Positions 12,353 through 25,152 of a stretch of DNA of 64,000 bases are shown one piece after another. Position 1 is the first letter of the stretch. Every line of letters starts with the position of its first letter. Location: positions 124,001 to 188,000 of the forward strand of contig NW_002476379.1 in NCBI RefSeq assembly GCF_000189635.1, given 5' to 3'. The position numbers and the translations under genes were made by a program. The notes beneath the pieces are model-generated. The model was not told the DNA's origin, searched no databases, and was given only the letters and a program-made list of their open reading frames with translations. Source of the DNA: Tetrahymena thermophila SB210. Taxonomy: Eukaryota; Ciliophora; Oligohymenophorea; Hymenostomatida; Tetrahymenidae.

Positions 12353-14526
12353 TAAATTTAGCGACTATTTTATCTAAAAAAATTTAGCTAACATTAATTT
12401 TTTATTTATTATTTACAACTTAAATAAAATAATATATATATTTTTTGTTTTGAAAAAATATTATATTTTAACTATTATTATCATCCAAATGTAGTCTAGT
12501 TTGTTATTTTAATCATTTATCAATCTAAAAATTAAGGTATTTAAAATCTTTCTATGCTCGGTATAAATAAAACTTTTAGTTTGAACTTATGGATTAAATT
12601 ATTTTAGGTGTATTTATTAAACTCTCTTATTTTTTAGCATTACTTGTTAATTGATAAATAAAAGGAAGCTTTTAAAAATATTATTAATTAATATTAATAT
12701 TTATTTTTTTTATAATTAATCTATCTTAATTTTTTTCCACAGTTTTATTTTATACATTTGTTATTGATTATTAAAAGTAAATTAATACAACACTAAATTA
12801 AATATTATATTAATTACATATATTTTTCTTAACAAATAAAATTACATTTTTCCATAAAATATTTAAATTTTACTTATAATTTTATTGATAAGTAAAAAAA
12901 TAAAATTTAAATATTGTAAGAGACAATTAATTCTTTAATTTATTTATTTTATTTTGCTTTCAAATATAGTTAAAAGCAATTTAATTATTTCTTAGTTTAT
13001 AAGCATAGTTAATAAAAATTAAAAATATGTTCATGGAAATTATTCAATGTTAAATTAAATATTTATTTTAACTATTAACCAAATAATCTAATTAATAAAA
13101 TTAAAATTAAAATTTTAGATTTACTTTTTATCACTGAAAAAAGAAAAAAATATTAACTAATAAATAATTAATTAATTTTAGTATTTTAAAATATATGAAC
13201 AAAATGGAAATTTTACAAGATTTCTTTTTGTTTTTTAATTTACATTTTTTATTTAATAATTTTATTAAAGAAATTAGCAAACTTAGAAAATTAGTTTTTA
13301 TATTTTATATTCATTTTTAATTTTATCAAAGTTATGTTTTTAAAAAAATAATTTCTCTTAAATTTTAAAGGAGTTTTGTGTAAAATATCTTAAATGGCTT
13401 ATAAAGTTTTTTTATTTTAGAAATTAAAAATCTTCAGAAATTTAAAAAGAAGAAAAATTATAAAACTAAAAGCGTTAGTTAGCTAGTTAATTAATACTTT
13501 CTACAAAATTTTAATAGTTTTTAAAAAATTTTATTGAACTTTGTATTAAAATTAGAAATAAAAATAATTTTAGATGGTTGATAAAGAGTTAATATTTTTT
13601 ATAAAATCACTTCAATAATGTTTTGGCACTTTTATTATGAGAATTGAATATTAAAAATGTTAAATTGAGAACAATTTAAAAAGATAACAATAATGATAAT
13701 TATAAATTTGTTTGTTTGTATCTTTCTTTAAATAATTTTCTTGTTTTTTTTTATGGCATTTTTAAAATAAAAATAAAAGGAGAAAGCTAAAATTAAAATA
13801 ATTCACATTTAAATTTTTTATTTATCAAGTTTTGAGGTTTTCTGCTAGATATTTAATAGCAATTTTATTTAAATATCTATAACTAATCAACCTATTTGAA
13901 GCGTCAATATATATAGTACAATTTATTTAGCGTTCTAAATAGATTAAAAACATAATTTTAGATTCAAAAATATAATTTGATATTAATAATTTACCTCTTT
14001 TTAATTAAAAAAATTCATATTAAATTCATAAGATTTTTGAAATTAAAATAAATTATAAATAAATGTCTTTTTCTGTCAGTCAATAAATTTAAATAATTCA
14101 TTTAATGGAGATCACTGTTATTTATTATGATTAATTTTAATTAAATTATTTTTTACACTAATTTTTAAATAAATTCTATTTATATGAATTAATTTATTTA
14201 AAATTTATCATAAAAAAGAAATTTCTTTTTTAATTAAGAGAAGTGAGCCCACCACTGAAACTCAATAAAATAGGAATTAAAAAGAAATTTTGAGATTTGA
14301 TATATAATGAGCTATTTTATCATTTTTCTTATTTTTCAATTGAGAGATTTCTTAAAAAAGACGTTAAGTCATGAGAAATAGAGATCATTCATGTATGTAA
14401 TCAATCTATCATAAAAATAGTAAATTAATTTAATGCTTTTTCTTATGAGCATCTAACTAAAGAGGCTCTAAGTAATTAATGGAAGGAAGTAGAATTTAAA
14501 ACCTTGAAATTAACTTAAATATGCAT
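12353..14526. other. AT-rich intergenic region
   Basis: Extremely AT-rich with no coding-like frame on either strand. Nothing else was recognised. Confidence 0.55.
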
Positions 14527-15207
14527 TCAAAATAATTCAAAATGAATGCAATAGAGTAATTAAAATTTGTGCTCCCCACCTTTTGGCAAATAACCATATT
14601 CATCAGATATAAACAAATAAAAAGTTAAGCTACTTATTTCAATAGCAATTTTTTTAATTATCAATCTAAATATAGTATTTGCAAGTAAAATGTATTCAAA
14701 ATTAAATTATGTTCAATACTCCTGAATCATCTAACTCAAGAAAGCCTTTCTTATATATTTTTTTCAACTATTCTAAGAAAAGACTAAATTATATTTGAAT
14801 ATTAAATTTATATTTTGGAGTTTTATATGAATAAATAGTATTGCATATCCTTGTTTGAGAATATGATGAATCAATTTAACAATATTTGCTTTTGGCGATC
14901 ATGCTCATTTTCATTGATAATCGAGCTCATCATATTTGTTGTAAAATTAGAAGCTTAATCCTTATTAATTTGGAGTATTATTTGATTCTAGCTAATTTAG
15001 AGTGAAAAAAGACTTGTAAAATCTGAATGAAATAAACAATATGAAAGCAGTAGTTAAAAAAGTAAATTTATGGTGAACAATTATTTCAATATATTTTCTT
15101 AATTTGTTGGGAAAGCCGATCAATTAGCTTTAGAAATACTATAAACTATAATTCAATTTATTTTAGAAAGTATTTATACATAAATAATTTTCACTCTTTT
15201 ACAACAT
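14527..15207 (-). pseudogene. Probable decayed gene in three shifted frames
   Basis: Three consecutive minus-strand open stretches have coding-like residue composition but lie in different frames. The first is 15207-14911 (98 codons, with a hydrophobic segment FTFLTTAFILFISFRFY). The second is 14914-14696 (72 codons, includes LEQLKKIYKKGFLELDDSG). The third overlaps the second and ends at TGA 14527-14529 (includes SDEYGYLPKGGEHKFQ). No GT-AG pair joins them neatly, so two frameshifts are more likely than introns. The family is not recognised; one membrane span is plausible. Confidence 0.4.
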
Positions 15208-15930
15208 TCAAATGTTGTTAGGTGGAGTCCTTTTATGACCAACCCTTAATATGATGCAATCTTAATGATTGAATTAAATATTTATTTCGAACTATTTTTA
15301 TTTCTTTTAAAAAGCTATTTTCTTTTATTTGATATAGATAATGAATTAATGAATGAGCGATATTATCAAAGCTAATTTGGGGATTTGATTAATTAACAAA
15401 GCCAATTTAAAAAGAAAGAGGGTACGTTGATCAATTTTTTTCATAATTATTTATTGTGAAAAAAAAAAATTAAATTTCATAAATCTAATTTCCCCCTCTG
15501 CGTCTGAGCAACCTCCTCTTTAATAAATCAAATAAACAAATCAACTACTCCTAATCCTTTACGAAAAATCCTAACCACATTAACTAATACAATATTAAGG
15601 AATAAAACAAACCAACTTAAGGGCGTTAAGCTGAATAAAACTAAATATTTATAACACTTTAAAAATCTGATAACCATCTTGTGAATAAGAAAGAAAAACA
15701 ACAACAGTTTAGTAAAAAACAGATCTGTTCAATATTTTTGGATTACTTGAATATTTTTCTGATAAGTTGAATCTCAATTAATTTTAATAACAAAGAGGTA
15801 TTAAGACTAAAACTCCTCTTTTTCTTAACAATTTGAAAAAAATTATAAGAGTTGAAGGCATTATAATTGCTACCTAACCTTAGCCATAAGGAAAGATTTT
15901 GAAATATTTATAAAAACAAGAAAAGTATAA
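15208..15930. other. Upstream region of the secreted-protein gene
   Basis: AT-rich with a somewhat more GC-rich patch at 15490-15640. It contains the likely promoter of the gene at 15931. A segment resembling, but not matching, the ciliate chromosome-breakage sequence lies at 15606-15622. Confidence 0.45.
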
Positions 15931-16368
15931 ATGAAAGCTTTAATTTTAATTTTGAGTACTTTCTCTGTAATCTCTGAAGCCAAATCCTTTTTACCTGCAA
16001 GAATTAACTCTTCAAAACCAGTATTAGCTGAAAGATACTAAGACAGTGTCTATAAGACCTGGAAAACTGAAGATTTTGATGAAAGCGAGCTCTCTAAGTA
16101 GACTCTTAATATGTTGTAATATGCTAATGAATCTATCTTCTAAAGATTCAGCGATGTTTTAAGTTTTAATTCTATTTCATCAATATAAACAAGAACTATC
16201 AAAGAAACTTAATAAAAGCAATATTATTTCACTTTGAAGTATTAAGTTAATAATAATGAAATTAAAGACTTTTATGTTTTCTTTTAGTCTTTAGATGACC
16301 AAAAACCTAAAGTAGCAGCTTTTAATTTTTAGTCTGATTATCTTTCAATGTCTAACATGAGATTCTGA
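15931..16368 (+). CDS. Small secreted protein, cystatin-like fold possible
   Basis: Single exon of 145 residues. Residues 1-18 (MKALILILSTFSVISEAK) form a clean signal peptide, so the product is probably secreted or lumenal. The mature part has a helix-like stretch (LSKQTLNMLQYANESIFQRF) followed by beta-like segments (SIQTRTIKETQQKQYYFTL, then KDFYVFFQSL). This order, with a helix, a QxxxG-like turn region and a KxF strand, is reminiscent of cystatins, the cysteine protease inhibitors. The central QVVAG motif itself is not visible. The fold assignment is therefore a guess, while the secreted gene is well supported. Confidence 0.7.
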
Positions 16369-17258
16369 ATATAAACTATTAATAACCACATTATTTATAA
16401 TATAGATATCTATCCATTTTAAAAAAACTAGTACTTTAACCTTATATAAAATATTAAAATATCTAAATTATCCATTTTTAAATTGTAATTATATATTCCT
16501 CAAATTCCTTCTTTTTATAAGTATTACCTTTAATCTATTTAGATTGCTTTGTCTATCTAAAACAAACAATAAAATTAAAAATTTAAACATAGTCATCGTA
16601 TTATTAATTCTATGCCTTTTTAATTATAAAAATAAATGCTTGTATGAAGAGTAAAAACACTCCTCATTCATTCATTCGCTAATTCTTTTTATACTTGAAC
16701 AGTGCCACTAATTCTTTTTCTATTTAAAAAGAGTAAGGTAATAAATAAATAGTATATATCAATTCTAAAAATAGAAAAATTTATTATCAGCTTTCTAATT
16801 TTTCTAGGAAAAAAAAATACAGTAAAAGAAATATATTTATTTATATTTCTTAAATATTTATTTATGTATTAATTTTTAATTTTCCTTCTTTTTTCTACTA
16901 TAATTACTTATTTTTGTATTAAGCAATTATAAATTAATATTTGAATTTCTTAAATTAAATTTTAATTAAATTTAAATTTTATTTTAAATCTATGAAATTG
17001 GTTAAAATAAATACTTTATTATCAATTTTAAACAGATTTGAATTATTAAAAAAAAAATAATTTTTAATTAAAATCATATTAATTAAAGTGAAAGGATTTA
17101 AAGTGGAAGTAAACAAAATTACTTCTTTTTTTTATTTAATTAAATAATTAATTATTCATGTTTAAATATTTAATAAAAATTGCGCAATTTTTGTTAATAA
17201 TTAGATATTTATATAGAAAGAAAGATATTTATTCAATAGGTTTATTAATAGGTTTGAA
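16369..17258. other. AT-rich intergenic region
   Basis: Spacer between two plus-strand genes. It presumably carries the 3' end of the first and the promoter of the second. No coding frame or repeat stands out. Confidence 0.5.
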
Positions 17259-20200
17259 ATGAGTCAAAACATGATGGAGACCCTTTAGAAAATGATGAAT
17301 GCTCTGGATTAGCTTACAAAAAACAGTGAATCTCTATCTTAAAAAAAGATAGATGAGTACTTACTAGTACTTTAAGGAATAGTTAAATAATAGTTACCTT
17401 TGAAAAGCCCATTCATTAACAGATTTTTTTAAGCATTATTATAGACTTTGATTACTCATAAAAAAAGAAATAATTTAGATGAAAACCAAATAGAGTAGAT
17501 TTTAGATATCTATATATCTATGATGATACAAGAACAATCATATGATTTTAGTTTTATTAATAGTGAAGCCATGTATATTAATTTAGCAGCTGTTTTGATT
17601 TAATTCTGTTTAGAGTAAATTAAAGTAAAATCACATTTTCTTTTTAATTTATGCTTTAGTTAATTCATGATTAAAATATTATTAGACTTCCTCATCGAAA
17701 TCAATAGTTAAGAAATGCTTAGTTTTAGTTGCTGAAACATGGTAAAAATTTGAGAAGAAAAAAGAAGTTTATCCATAAATTTGTTCAACTCTTTTTAAAA
17801 TACTGAATAATGAATTTAATAATTAAGTGAAAATGTCTAAAAGCAAATACATAGCCCTAAATGTACTGGATATGACTATGTTTGATCTGTTTAGAGATAA
17901 AAGAGTTCAAAGTAAAGAAAATAAAAAAAGCGAAAAAAACTTAGAGATAAAAAATTTTGTAGTAGATTTCATGAAAAATACTAATTCTTCAAAAATTAAG
18001 ATAGATTAGAATAAATAGGAAGTTAGTTTTGATCATGTAGCAATTAATAAAATCAAAGATTTTATCAAAGTGATAAATTAAAACATCGAAAAAGCTATGT
18101 AGTTTGGAAGCAAAAAGCTATTTAAATAATTTGCTAGATTTTGCATTAGGTGTATAGAGATAAATGCATTTGATTTGGAAACTTTGACAAATATTATTCA
18201 AATATTTTTTTATGTCGATTAAGATTATGATAAGTTAGAATAAGCAAAAGATCCTCAAATAAAATAATCTAAATACTTAGACAAAAGTATCCCACTTAGG
18301 TATAGAGCTTTGTAGGAAAAAAAAGACTTGTATGAAAATGAATAGTTGAATCCTAAGATGATTGAATAGCTTACAAAGAAGTATAGTAAAAGTGAGATTA
18401 GTTTATTGATGGAAAATCTAAAATAGACAATGCTAATTGAAATTAAAAGACTTCCTCACTTGGTGACTGAACTTATGGAGGAAAAGTATTAAAAAACACT
18501 GAGAAAATTATATAGAATATTTGAGATTTCAAAAGAAACGAATACAGATTGCTTCTTGCACAATGAAAAATAACTGATTTGTGACAGTATAGAGAAATCT
18601 TTGAAATTTAAATTCAACTTAAAAATAAAATTAATGGAAAATTCTCAAAGTGTAATTCCACTTAAAGAAATAGATTTAAAAAATCCTATTGATGAGAAAG
18701 AATTAAGAGACATGAATAATATTTATAAAAAAATAAAAACTTACTTAATTGTGCAATCTCTCCCTATTGCCAATTATAAAGAAGACATACTCAAAGAAGT
18801 CAACAGAATACTTTATTCCTTAAACAAGGAAGTGTCTATTTTTATATTCGAGCATTTTTATTCTAATTTAGTTTAAATTGATTATGAAAAGTATTTATTA
18901 GAAGGTTCTGTTTCATCTAACTTGTTAGCAACTCTTTGCCAATACCACTATATCTTACAATAATTAACAATCTGTAATTTTTAGGCAAATTTAGCTAATT
19001 CCTCAAAAAAATAAGATACCTTTTAACTTTCTACATAAGCTTTTATTGGTGGCTGCTTTCATGAATAAATTGCTCTGCAAGAAAAGAATTTTTCAGTAGG
19101 ATCTAAAATTCACTTTTAGCAGTATTTTGATCATCTCATGGTTTTGGATTTTTATGAAAACTTTGAAATAAAATCAGAAGACATAGAAACATTGTAAATT
19201 TTGGCAATTGAAAATGCTTACTATTGCTATAAATTGATTGAAAATAATTATCAAAATACATTAAGATTACTAACTTTTTTATTGAAAAAGCACTCAATAG
19301 ATAACTACTCAATCAGATAACTAACTGAATTATTAATATCTACTTTATGCTATGAGCAATAAAAAAATTAGTAGAGCCAAGAGATAATCACTTAGAAATA
19401 AAACTAAGGAATTAAAGATTTTATTTAAATTTATTCTAGCAGTATAGTATAAAGGAGTTTAGTACAAATAAGATAAATTGACATGTTGTAAGATAAAGAA
19501 GGTCCTTTTAGAATTATGGATTAACTATTTGTAAAATTTTAGGGCTTTCACTATCTTTCGAATGAGGTAGAAAATGTTATATCAACTCTAAACAAATGTT
19601 ATGACAGATTTTATATAAGAAGTGATCACTCATTTATCAGACTCTATTTAGAGTTTTTTGCTTCCTTCATTAAATTTTGGAATGAAAATACAGAATTGAA
19701 ATAATTGACATTGGAAGAAATTAAAAAAAAGAAAGAAGAATACAAAAAGTATAGCGATGATTCTAATTCTAATAGTGAATAGTATAAATAAGATAAAGAA
19801 GAATCTAATATGAATGATTTCCTTCTAGGTAGCAATGAAGATGAAGAAAATAAAAAATTAAGAATGGGAAATATTGTTAGACATCTATTGATAAGAATTA
19901 AAGGGCTAGTTACTTCTAAATAAAAGATTAGTTCTGTGATGACGTTATAAATTTTGTAAAGTAGCTTGAAAATACTTTATAAGTAAAAATAAGAAAGAGA
20001 GAATGACAATGTTAATTTTAGCACAAACGATCCAGAAAATATTCACATTCCTGATTCATTAGGGCCGATATTGCATGAGTTTGAAGGAAGTTTCTTTTAT
20101 ATCTTAAAAGATTGTGCTTTGGAGTCATCTCAATATTTGGCTAGTGGATTATAAGTAATAAATATTTATGTCAGAATTTTAGATTTCACAGAGGCTTAGT

Positions 20201-20535
20201 ATGCTTTTTTGATGGTAAACAATGTCAGAAAGAATTTAGCTCCACTTTTGCTTAATATTTTAAAAATTTATACAGTTGATTTTAAAAATTCGATTAGAGG
20301 CAAGTTAAGTAAGGCTATAGTGCAATTTTTTGTTGGATATATTTCCAGAAGGTCAGATGAAAAATTCCTTAGATCAGAAGATAGCGCTGAAGACGACAAA
20401 ATAATTGACGATTTAAAGAATTTTAAATAAGGCTTAATTAAATTTTTAAAAGAAAGCAAAGGCAACGAGTCAGTGAGCAAGATTTATGTAGATATAAATC
20501 AAGAAATTTATAATATGCTAGATGAAATAGTTTGA
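17259..20535 (+). CDS. Large helical (HEAT-like) protein of unknown function
   Basis: Two exons, 17259-17624 and 17686-20535, joined in phase across a 61-nt intron, give 1071 residues. The sequence is almost wholly helical: paired amphipathic helices of about 35-45 residues recur along the chain, as in HEAT or ARM solenoids. It has no signal peptide or membrane span. An acidic, Ser/Asn/Glu-rich linker (about residues 830-865, including KKKEEYKKYSDDSNSNSEQY) separates the N-terminal 75% from a C-terminal helical block. The architecture would suit a scaffold or transport factor such as TTI1-like or importin-like proteins, but I see no diagnostic motif, so no function is assigned. Confidence 0.85.
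17625..17685 (+). other. Intron of the HEAT-like gene
   Basis: GTAAAATCAC donor and TTATTAG acceptor. A nearer TTTAG at 17655-17659 would put the next exon out of frame; the acceptor at 17685 restores an open frame of 950 codons. Confidence 0.85.
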
Positions 20536-20856
20536 AAACAATGAAAAACTTAATCAAATTAATAAAAGAAAAATTTTTTTTTATCTTTGAAAGATTAAAC
20601 TAATTTTTTGAAAATAAAATTTATTGATAAAACAATAATTGGTATTTTTATTATTTAATTAATTATCTATTTAGATTAATAGTTTATAAAAATTTGATTT
20701 TTATCTCGTTTTGTATTTTGTAAACAAATAAACAAAAACATTTATTAGGAATTTAATATTTATTTCTTTTAAAAAAAGAAGAAAAATTTATTTTTAAAAT
20801 AAAAAAAAAATATTTATATAACTATTTTTATGTACATTTAAAAATTAATATATAAG
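20536..20856. other. Short convergent spacer
   Basis: About 320 bp of AT-rich sequence between two genes that end towards each other. No feature was recognised. Confidence 0.5.
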
Positions 20857-22527
20857 TCAAGATGGTTCATTTTTAATATTTGTTTACACATCTTATCTAT
20901 TTATTTCAACTAAATTATTATATGAATCAAAAATATTCTCTTAAATGCTATAATAATCCCAAGGTTTTATTTCTAATTCATCGGATTTATTTTGTTGAAT
21001 TTTCGGAGAGTTAAAACCTGATTAAGGTAATATAATATGATCTTGCTTAAATTTGTAATTTCTAAAACTCTAATTGTATGTCTTTTTGCTAAAATTAACA
21101 ATCTTTTTAACTTTAATTTCATTTAAATTATTTTAAACTGAGGTTTTCAACTAATTTTCTGTAAAATTGGGAGAATTGATAGATTCGTTTTAGCTTTGCT
21201 ATTTAGTTAAATTTTCTTACTTTTGCTTTGAAATAATTTATGAAATAGTATCACTACTTTATTTTAATTCATCATCATTTTTCTTTTAAGTTGACTTAGC
21301 CGAATAAGATGTAAAAACTAACTTGTCTTAAATTCTTTCATTCAAAAAAATATGTTTACAATTGAGAGAAATACTGTTTTTTTTGTTCATTATTTTTTAA
21401 ATTGTATTCTCATTTTTGATTTGGTTTAAATTGCAAAGTAAGTTTATTTTTTATGAATATCTCCCCTGCTTTTCTACTTATTTATTATTGTTGTAAGCTG
21501 GATAATGCAGTTCTTAGGTTAATTCTTAAGTCTTTTTTTCTTATTGTTAATCTTCTTTATTAATTGCTACATTAGGATTTTAATTTTTTTAGTCTTAATG
21601 ATATAAATCATAATCTAAATCGTTATTGTTATAAATTGTTTAAGTGAAATTGTTGGTAAATGATCTCTACTTAAAACTCTAACTAAATACATTCTAATTA
21701 TGTAAGTTTTATTTAACATTTTTAGGACTCTTTATTTCATGTTTTACGTGAAGTGCAAAGTTTTACTAACCTTATTCTAAGGTTTTATGATTTTTATGGA
21801 GCTTAAATTGCTTAGAAGAAAAAAAATCAGTCAAATATTTACTGTTATTTTATTATCGAAGCTACTTGTTTTACTATTAAAAAATTTGTTCCCTCAAAAA
21901 ATTACGGAAATCATTCAATTAAAGTGTTTGATTAGAAGGCAAGCTTATTTACATTTTCGAGCTCTTTTACACTTTTGGAGAATAAAAATATTTAGAATTA
22001 TTTTCATCCTTATCTTTAGTATTTTTTGATAATACACTACTGCTTTAGTCAACTAATTTCTCCAAACTAGGAATTATCATTTATTATTATTTCTCTTAAG
22101 GAGATGGAATTTTAATTTGCTGATTTTGAGCTAGCATTTTAACAGAATGAGACTTTGAAATTCGTGCTTCTATATTACCCCCTCTTTGGATTTATGTTTA
22201 GTAAAAATATTTATTTTTTGTATCCTTTTGCAAATTTTGCCTATAAACACGATTTTATTCTTGTTTAAGAGTATTATCAAAATTAAAAATAGGCTATTCG
22301 CATTTTATTAGCTTACTTAGTTATAATTTGTGAATATTATTTTTATTTTTTTTCAATGGTTAATTATTATTTATTAATTGATCTAAAGCTTCATCAACCT
22401 ATTTTTAGTGTGTTAGTTCTTATAAACCAATCACTTATTTACTAGCTTGTCTTTTAAATAAATTAGAAGCTTGAAGGGATAAAGTGTGTTAAGTTAAATA
22501 TAATTTATTTTAAGAATTCCTATTCAT
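20857..22527 (-). CDS. Q/N-rich, largely disordered protein
   Basis: A single exon of 557 codons has no TGA until 20857-20859 and begins MNRNSQNKLYLTQHTLSLQA. The protein is rich in Gln, Asn, Ser and Lys, with poly-Gln and poly-Asn patches such as KQQQ, NNNN and QQQNKQ. No catalytic motif, signal peptide or membrane span is visible. A more ordered C-terminal part contains FRNYKFKQDHIILPQSGFN and KPWDYYSIQENIFDSYNNL. More than 70 TAA/TAG codons lie in the frame, and coding composition is even throughout, so the gene is probably real. Such proteins in ciliates are often regulatory or cortical, but nothing here shows which. Confidence 0.7.
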
Positions 22528-23181
22528 TTAGTGGAGCTTATTCTTCAAATTTTATGTTAATATTCGTCTTCACTTTATTATATAAATATAATTAATAAGA
22601 TAAAAAATCAACTTATTCTTAAAAAAAACAAGTGTTTCAAAAGTGTTTATTTTAGTAATAATTTTCAATGAGATAGAATTAAATAAAGCTTGCCGAAGTA
22701 GAAGTATAAATAATTTCATATAATTTAAGTAGCTTTATAATTTAGAATAACAAACCAATCAACCAACCATTTTGTTTATTCTTTGATATTTAATAATTAT
22801 GTCTTTTCCAATAATATATATATTTTTTCATATAAAATGTTAATAAATAGTTTTTTGAGAGTTAAGTTCATTTTGCCTTATATTAAATATTCATTTTAAA
22901 TCATAATCTTGTAATTTTATTTCTCAATTTATAAAAATAAGCCAATAAAAAGTCACATTAATAAGGAATAAATTTTATTTCAACAAAAAAAATGTTCAAA
23001 CAAAATTATTTTTAAAATATTTAATACTAATTAAAATTAGCATTGTTAAAAATATTCTTTTTTTCGATTATTTAATATCGCCTTAGCATCATTAAAATAT
23101 TGCACACAAATACTTATCAGTAATTTTAATAATCCTAAAATATAATTAATTTAATTTGATAGATTAAAGTAATTTGACAAG
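22528..23181. other. Divergent promoter region (Q/N-rich gene and ALG13)
   Basis: About 650 bp of AT-rich DNA between divergent genes, presumably holding both promoters. No conserved box was recognised. Confidence 0.5.
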
Positions 23182-23919
23182 ATGAAAAAAATTATTTTCG
23201 CAACAGTAGGTACAACTGAGTTTGATGAATTATTGACTGCACTTGTTTAACCTGATATGATTAATTTATTAGCATAACATAAGTTCACTAAAATGGTTTT
23301 ATAAAAAGGCAGGTAATCAATTATTCATTCCTTCAATTAAATGATGAATTTATCTAATAGATTTAATTATTTAAAAAGAGGAAAGTTTTAAATGATAGAA
23401 GATTACATTAAAAAGCTTCCTATAGAAATAGAATTATTTGATTTTAAGCCAACTCTAACAAATGAGTTTTAATAAGCTGATTTTGTAATTAGTCATTGTG
23501 GTAAAATAATACTTTTTGCTTTTTTATCAATAAATAAATTAAATTTACTAATAGGAGCTGGAACTCTTTTGGAAGGCTTGATGCTCAAAAAAAAAATATG
23601 TGCTGTTGTAAACACTACATTAATGGATAATCATCAAGAAGAGATTTTAAATAAGCTATTAGAATAAAATTACATTTATGGGATTAAAGATTTAAATAAC
23701 TTCTCTTCTTAGGTAAATGAATTCCTATTTATCATTGATAATTTTAAAGATATTTCATTTTGCTTCTAATTGCATAATATATAATAATTATTATTGTAAA
23801 TAATTTAAAAAATGTAAAAGATTAAAGAAATTCTGGAACAATTAAATAAAGATGTCTTAAAAGAATATCCTAATTGCGATGATACTAAGATTGCAAAGGT
23901 TATAGAATCTTTTTACTGA
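23182..23919 (+). CDS. ALG13: ALG13, UDP-GlcNAc transferase catalytic subunit
   Basis: Catalytic half of the ALG13/ALG14 enzyme that adds the second GlcNAc to dolichol-PP-GlcNAc on the cytosolic face of the ER at the start of N-glycosylation. Exons 23182-23312, 23379-23500 and 23555-23919 join in phase to give 205 residues, the usual ALG13 length. The GT-B signatures are clear: MKKIIFATVGTTEFDELL at the N-terminus, then DFVISHCG spliced directly to AGTLLEGL, and NTTLMDNHQEE. The second intron interrupts the SHxGAGT UDP-binding loop. Residues after about 170 may include an unspliced or optional 109-nt intron (23712-23820). The ALG14 partner is not in this window. Confidence 0.93.
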
Positions 23920-24759
23920 TTAAAATGTGATAGGATAGCTAATTAATAAAAAACTTAATAGAAAAAAAATTTTCAAATTAAATTATTATTTAACAAAAGT
24001 TATTACAAATATATAATGTATTTTAGAAGTAGATATTATTTTTACCAAAAAAATTTCGTTTATAAAAGATAAAAATATAAAATACAAACAAATTCTTACT
24101 ATTAATGACTAACTCAAATAACCGTTCACAGATTTATCGATTTTAATATATCTTAAATTTATCAAAATTTAATTTTTTTGTTTTAATAACAATATATTTT
24201 ATATAGTCTTATATTACAACTCTAGCCTATCAAGTATATATTAACTTCTTCTAAGTATGTTTAGTTAATAAGCAATAAATATGATATAAAATCGAATATT
24301 TAAGAAAGACAGTAAATATTTCTATTAGTCCATAAAACTCATAAAATGATTGTTAAAAACCATTTTTATGCATAATAAAATTGATAGTTTAAATTTCTTT
24401 ATTTTTATTGAATTTTATAGCAAAGTTATCTTCCTTTTTTCATTTAATTTCCTTGCAAAATATTTAACCAGAATTCATTTAATATTTTTTTTTTCAAAAG
24501 TTATTGCTAACAAAAACATAGGTACAAACAATTTTGTATTTTATTTTGTTGTTAATTAATTAGACTTTATTAATTAAATAAAAAATTACTTTTTATCTTC
24601 TGGCTTCACTTTTAATCAGTCTATTTATCGCCTTATTTTGTTATAAACACGGAAAATTTTCGTTACAAAAGTCTTTTTATATTTTTATTATATTATTCAT
24701 TTTCAAGGTTTAAAAAATAATCATGTTGTGCCTATATTTTGATTACAAATAATAAGTAG

Positions 24760-24855
24760 ATTTAGTTATTTAGCTAGTTTGTTAATTAATTAATTAGCTA
24801 GTTAGTCAGTTAGTCTATTAGTTAGATAGTTAATTTGTTAGTTTACTAGTTACTT
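24760..24855. repeat. TTAG/GTTA-type microsatellite
   Basis: Degenerate tandem of TTAG, TAGT and TTAA tetranucleotides over nearly 100 bp. It is of the same type as the array at 8904-8937. Confidence 0.8.
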
Positions 24856-24887
24856 AAAGGATAGATTAATGGAAAATATATGTAATT

Positions 24888-24919
24888 ATTTATTTATGTA
24901 TGTATGTATGAATGTATGA
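24888..24919. repeat. TATG/TGTA microsatellite
   Basis: Imperfect TATG repeats (TTTATGTATGTATGTATGAA and onward) just downstream of the TTAG array. Confidence 0.75.
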
Positions 24920-25152
24920 TAAGAATTAGTTATGCAGCATGCATTATTGATTGATTTAAGTTAATATTTTACAAAATAAAGTTGATTATGATTTTTTTTT
25001 AGTTGATAGGAAAATGTGGAAGTATGAGGAAGTATAAAGATTATTTATTTAATTTATATATGTGATTTAGGTTATTATAATTTTTTCTTTCATCATTATG
25101 TTGATAATAAAATCAATAGAAAAATTGTAGAATAGCCAGCTTGAAGAGCTTT

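Larger units (their letters stand above)
23920..25152. other. Convergent intergenic region with microsatellites
   Basis: AT-rich spacer between ALG13 and the PP2C gene. It contains a TTAG-type array and a TATG/TGTA-type array. A plus-strand ORF at 24350-24559 is low complexity and is not called. Confidence 0.5.

Noticed and set aside
15606..15622. Segment resembling the Tetrahymena chromosome-breakage sequence
   Set aside because: Contains AAACCAACT but diverges after that from the strictly conserved 15-mer, and no telomeric repeats are nearby.
24350..24559. 69-codon plus-strand ORF
   Set aside because: Low complexity and lies in a convergent spacer; no coding signature.
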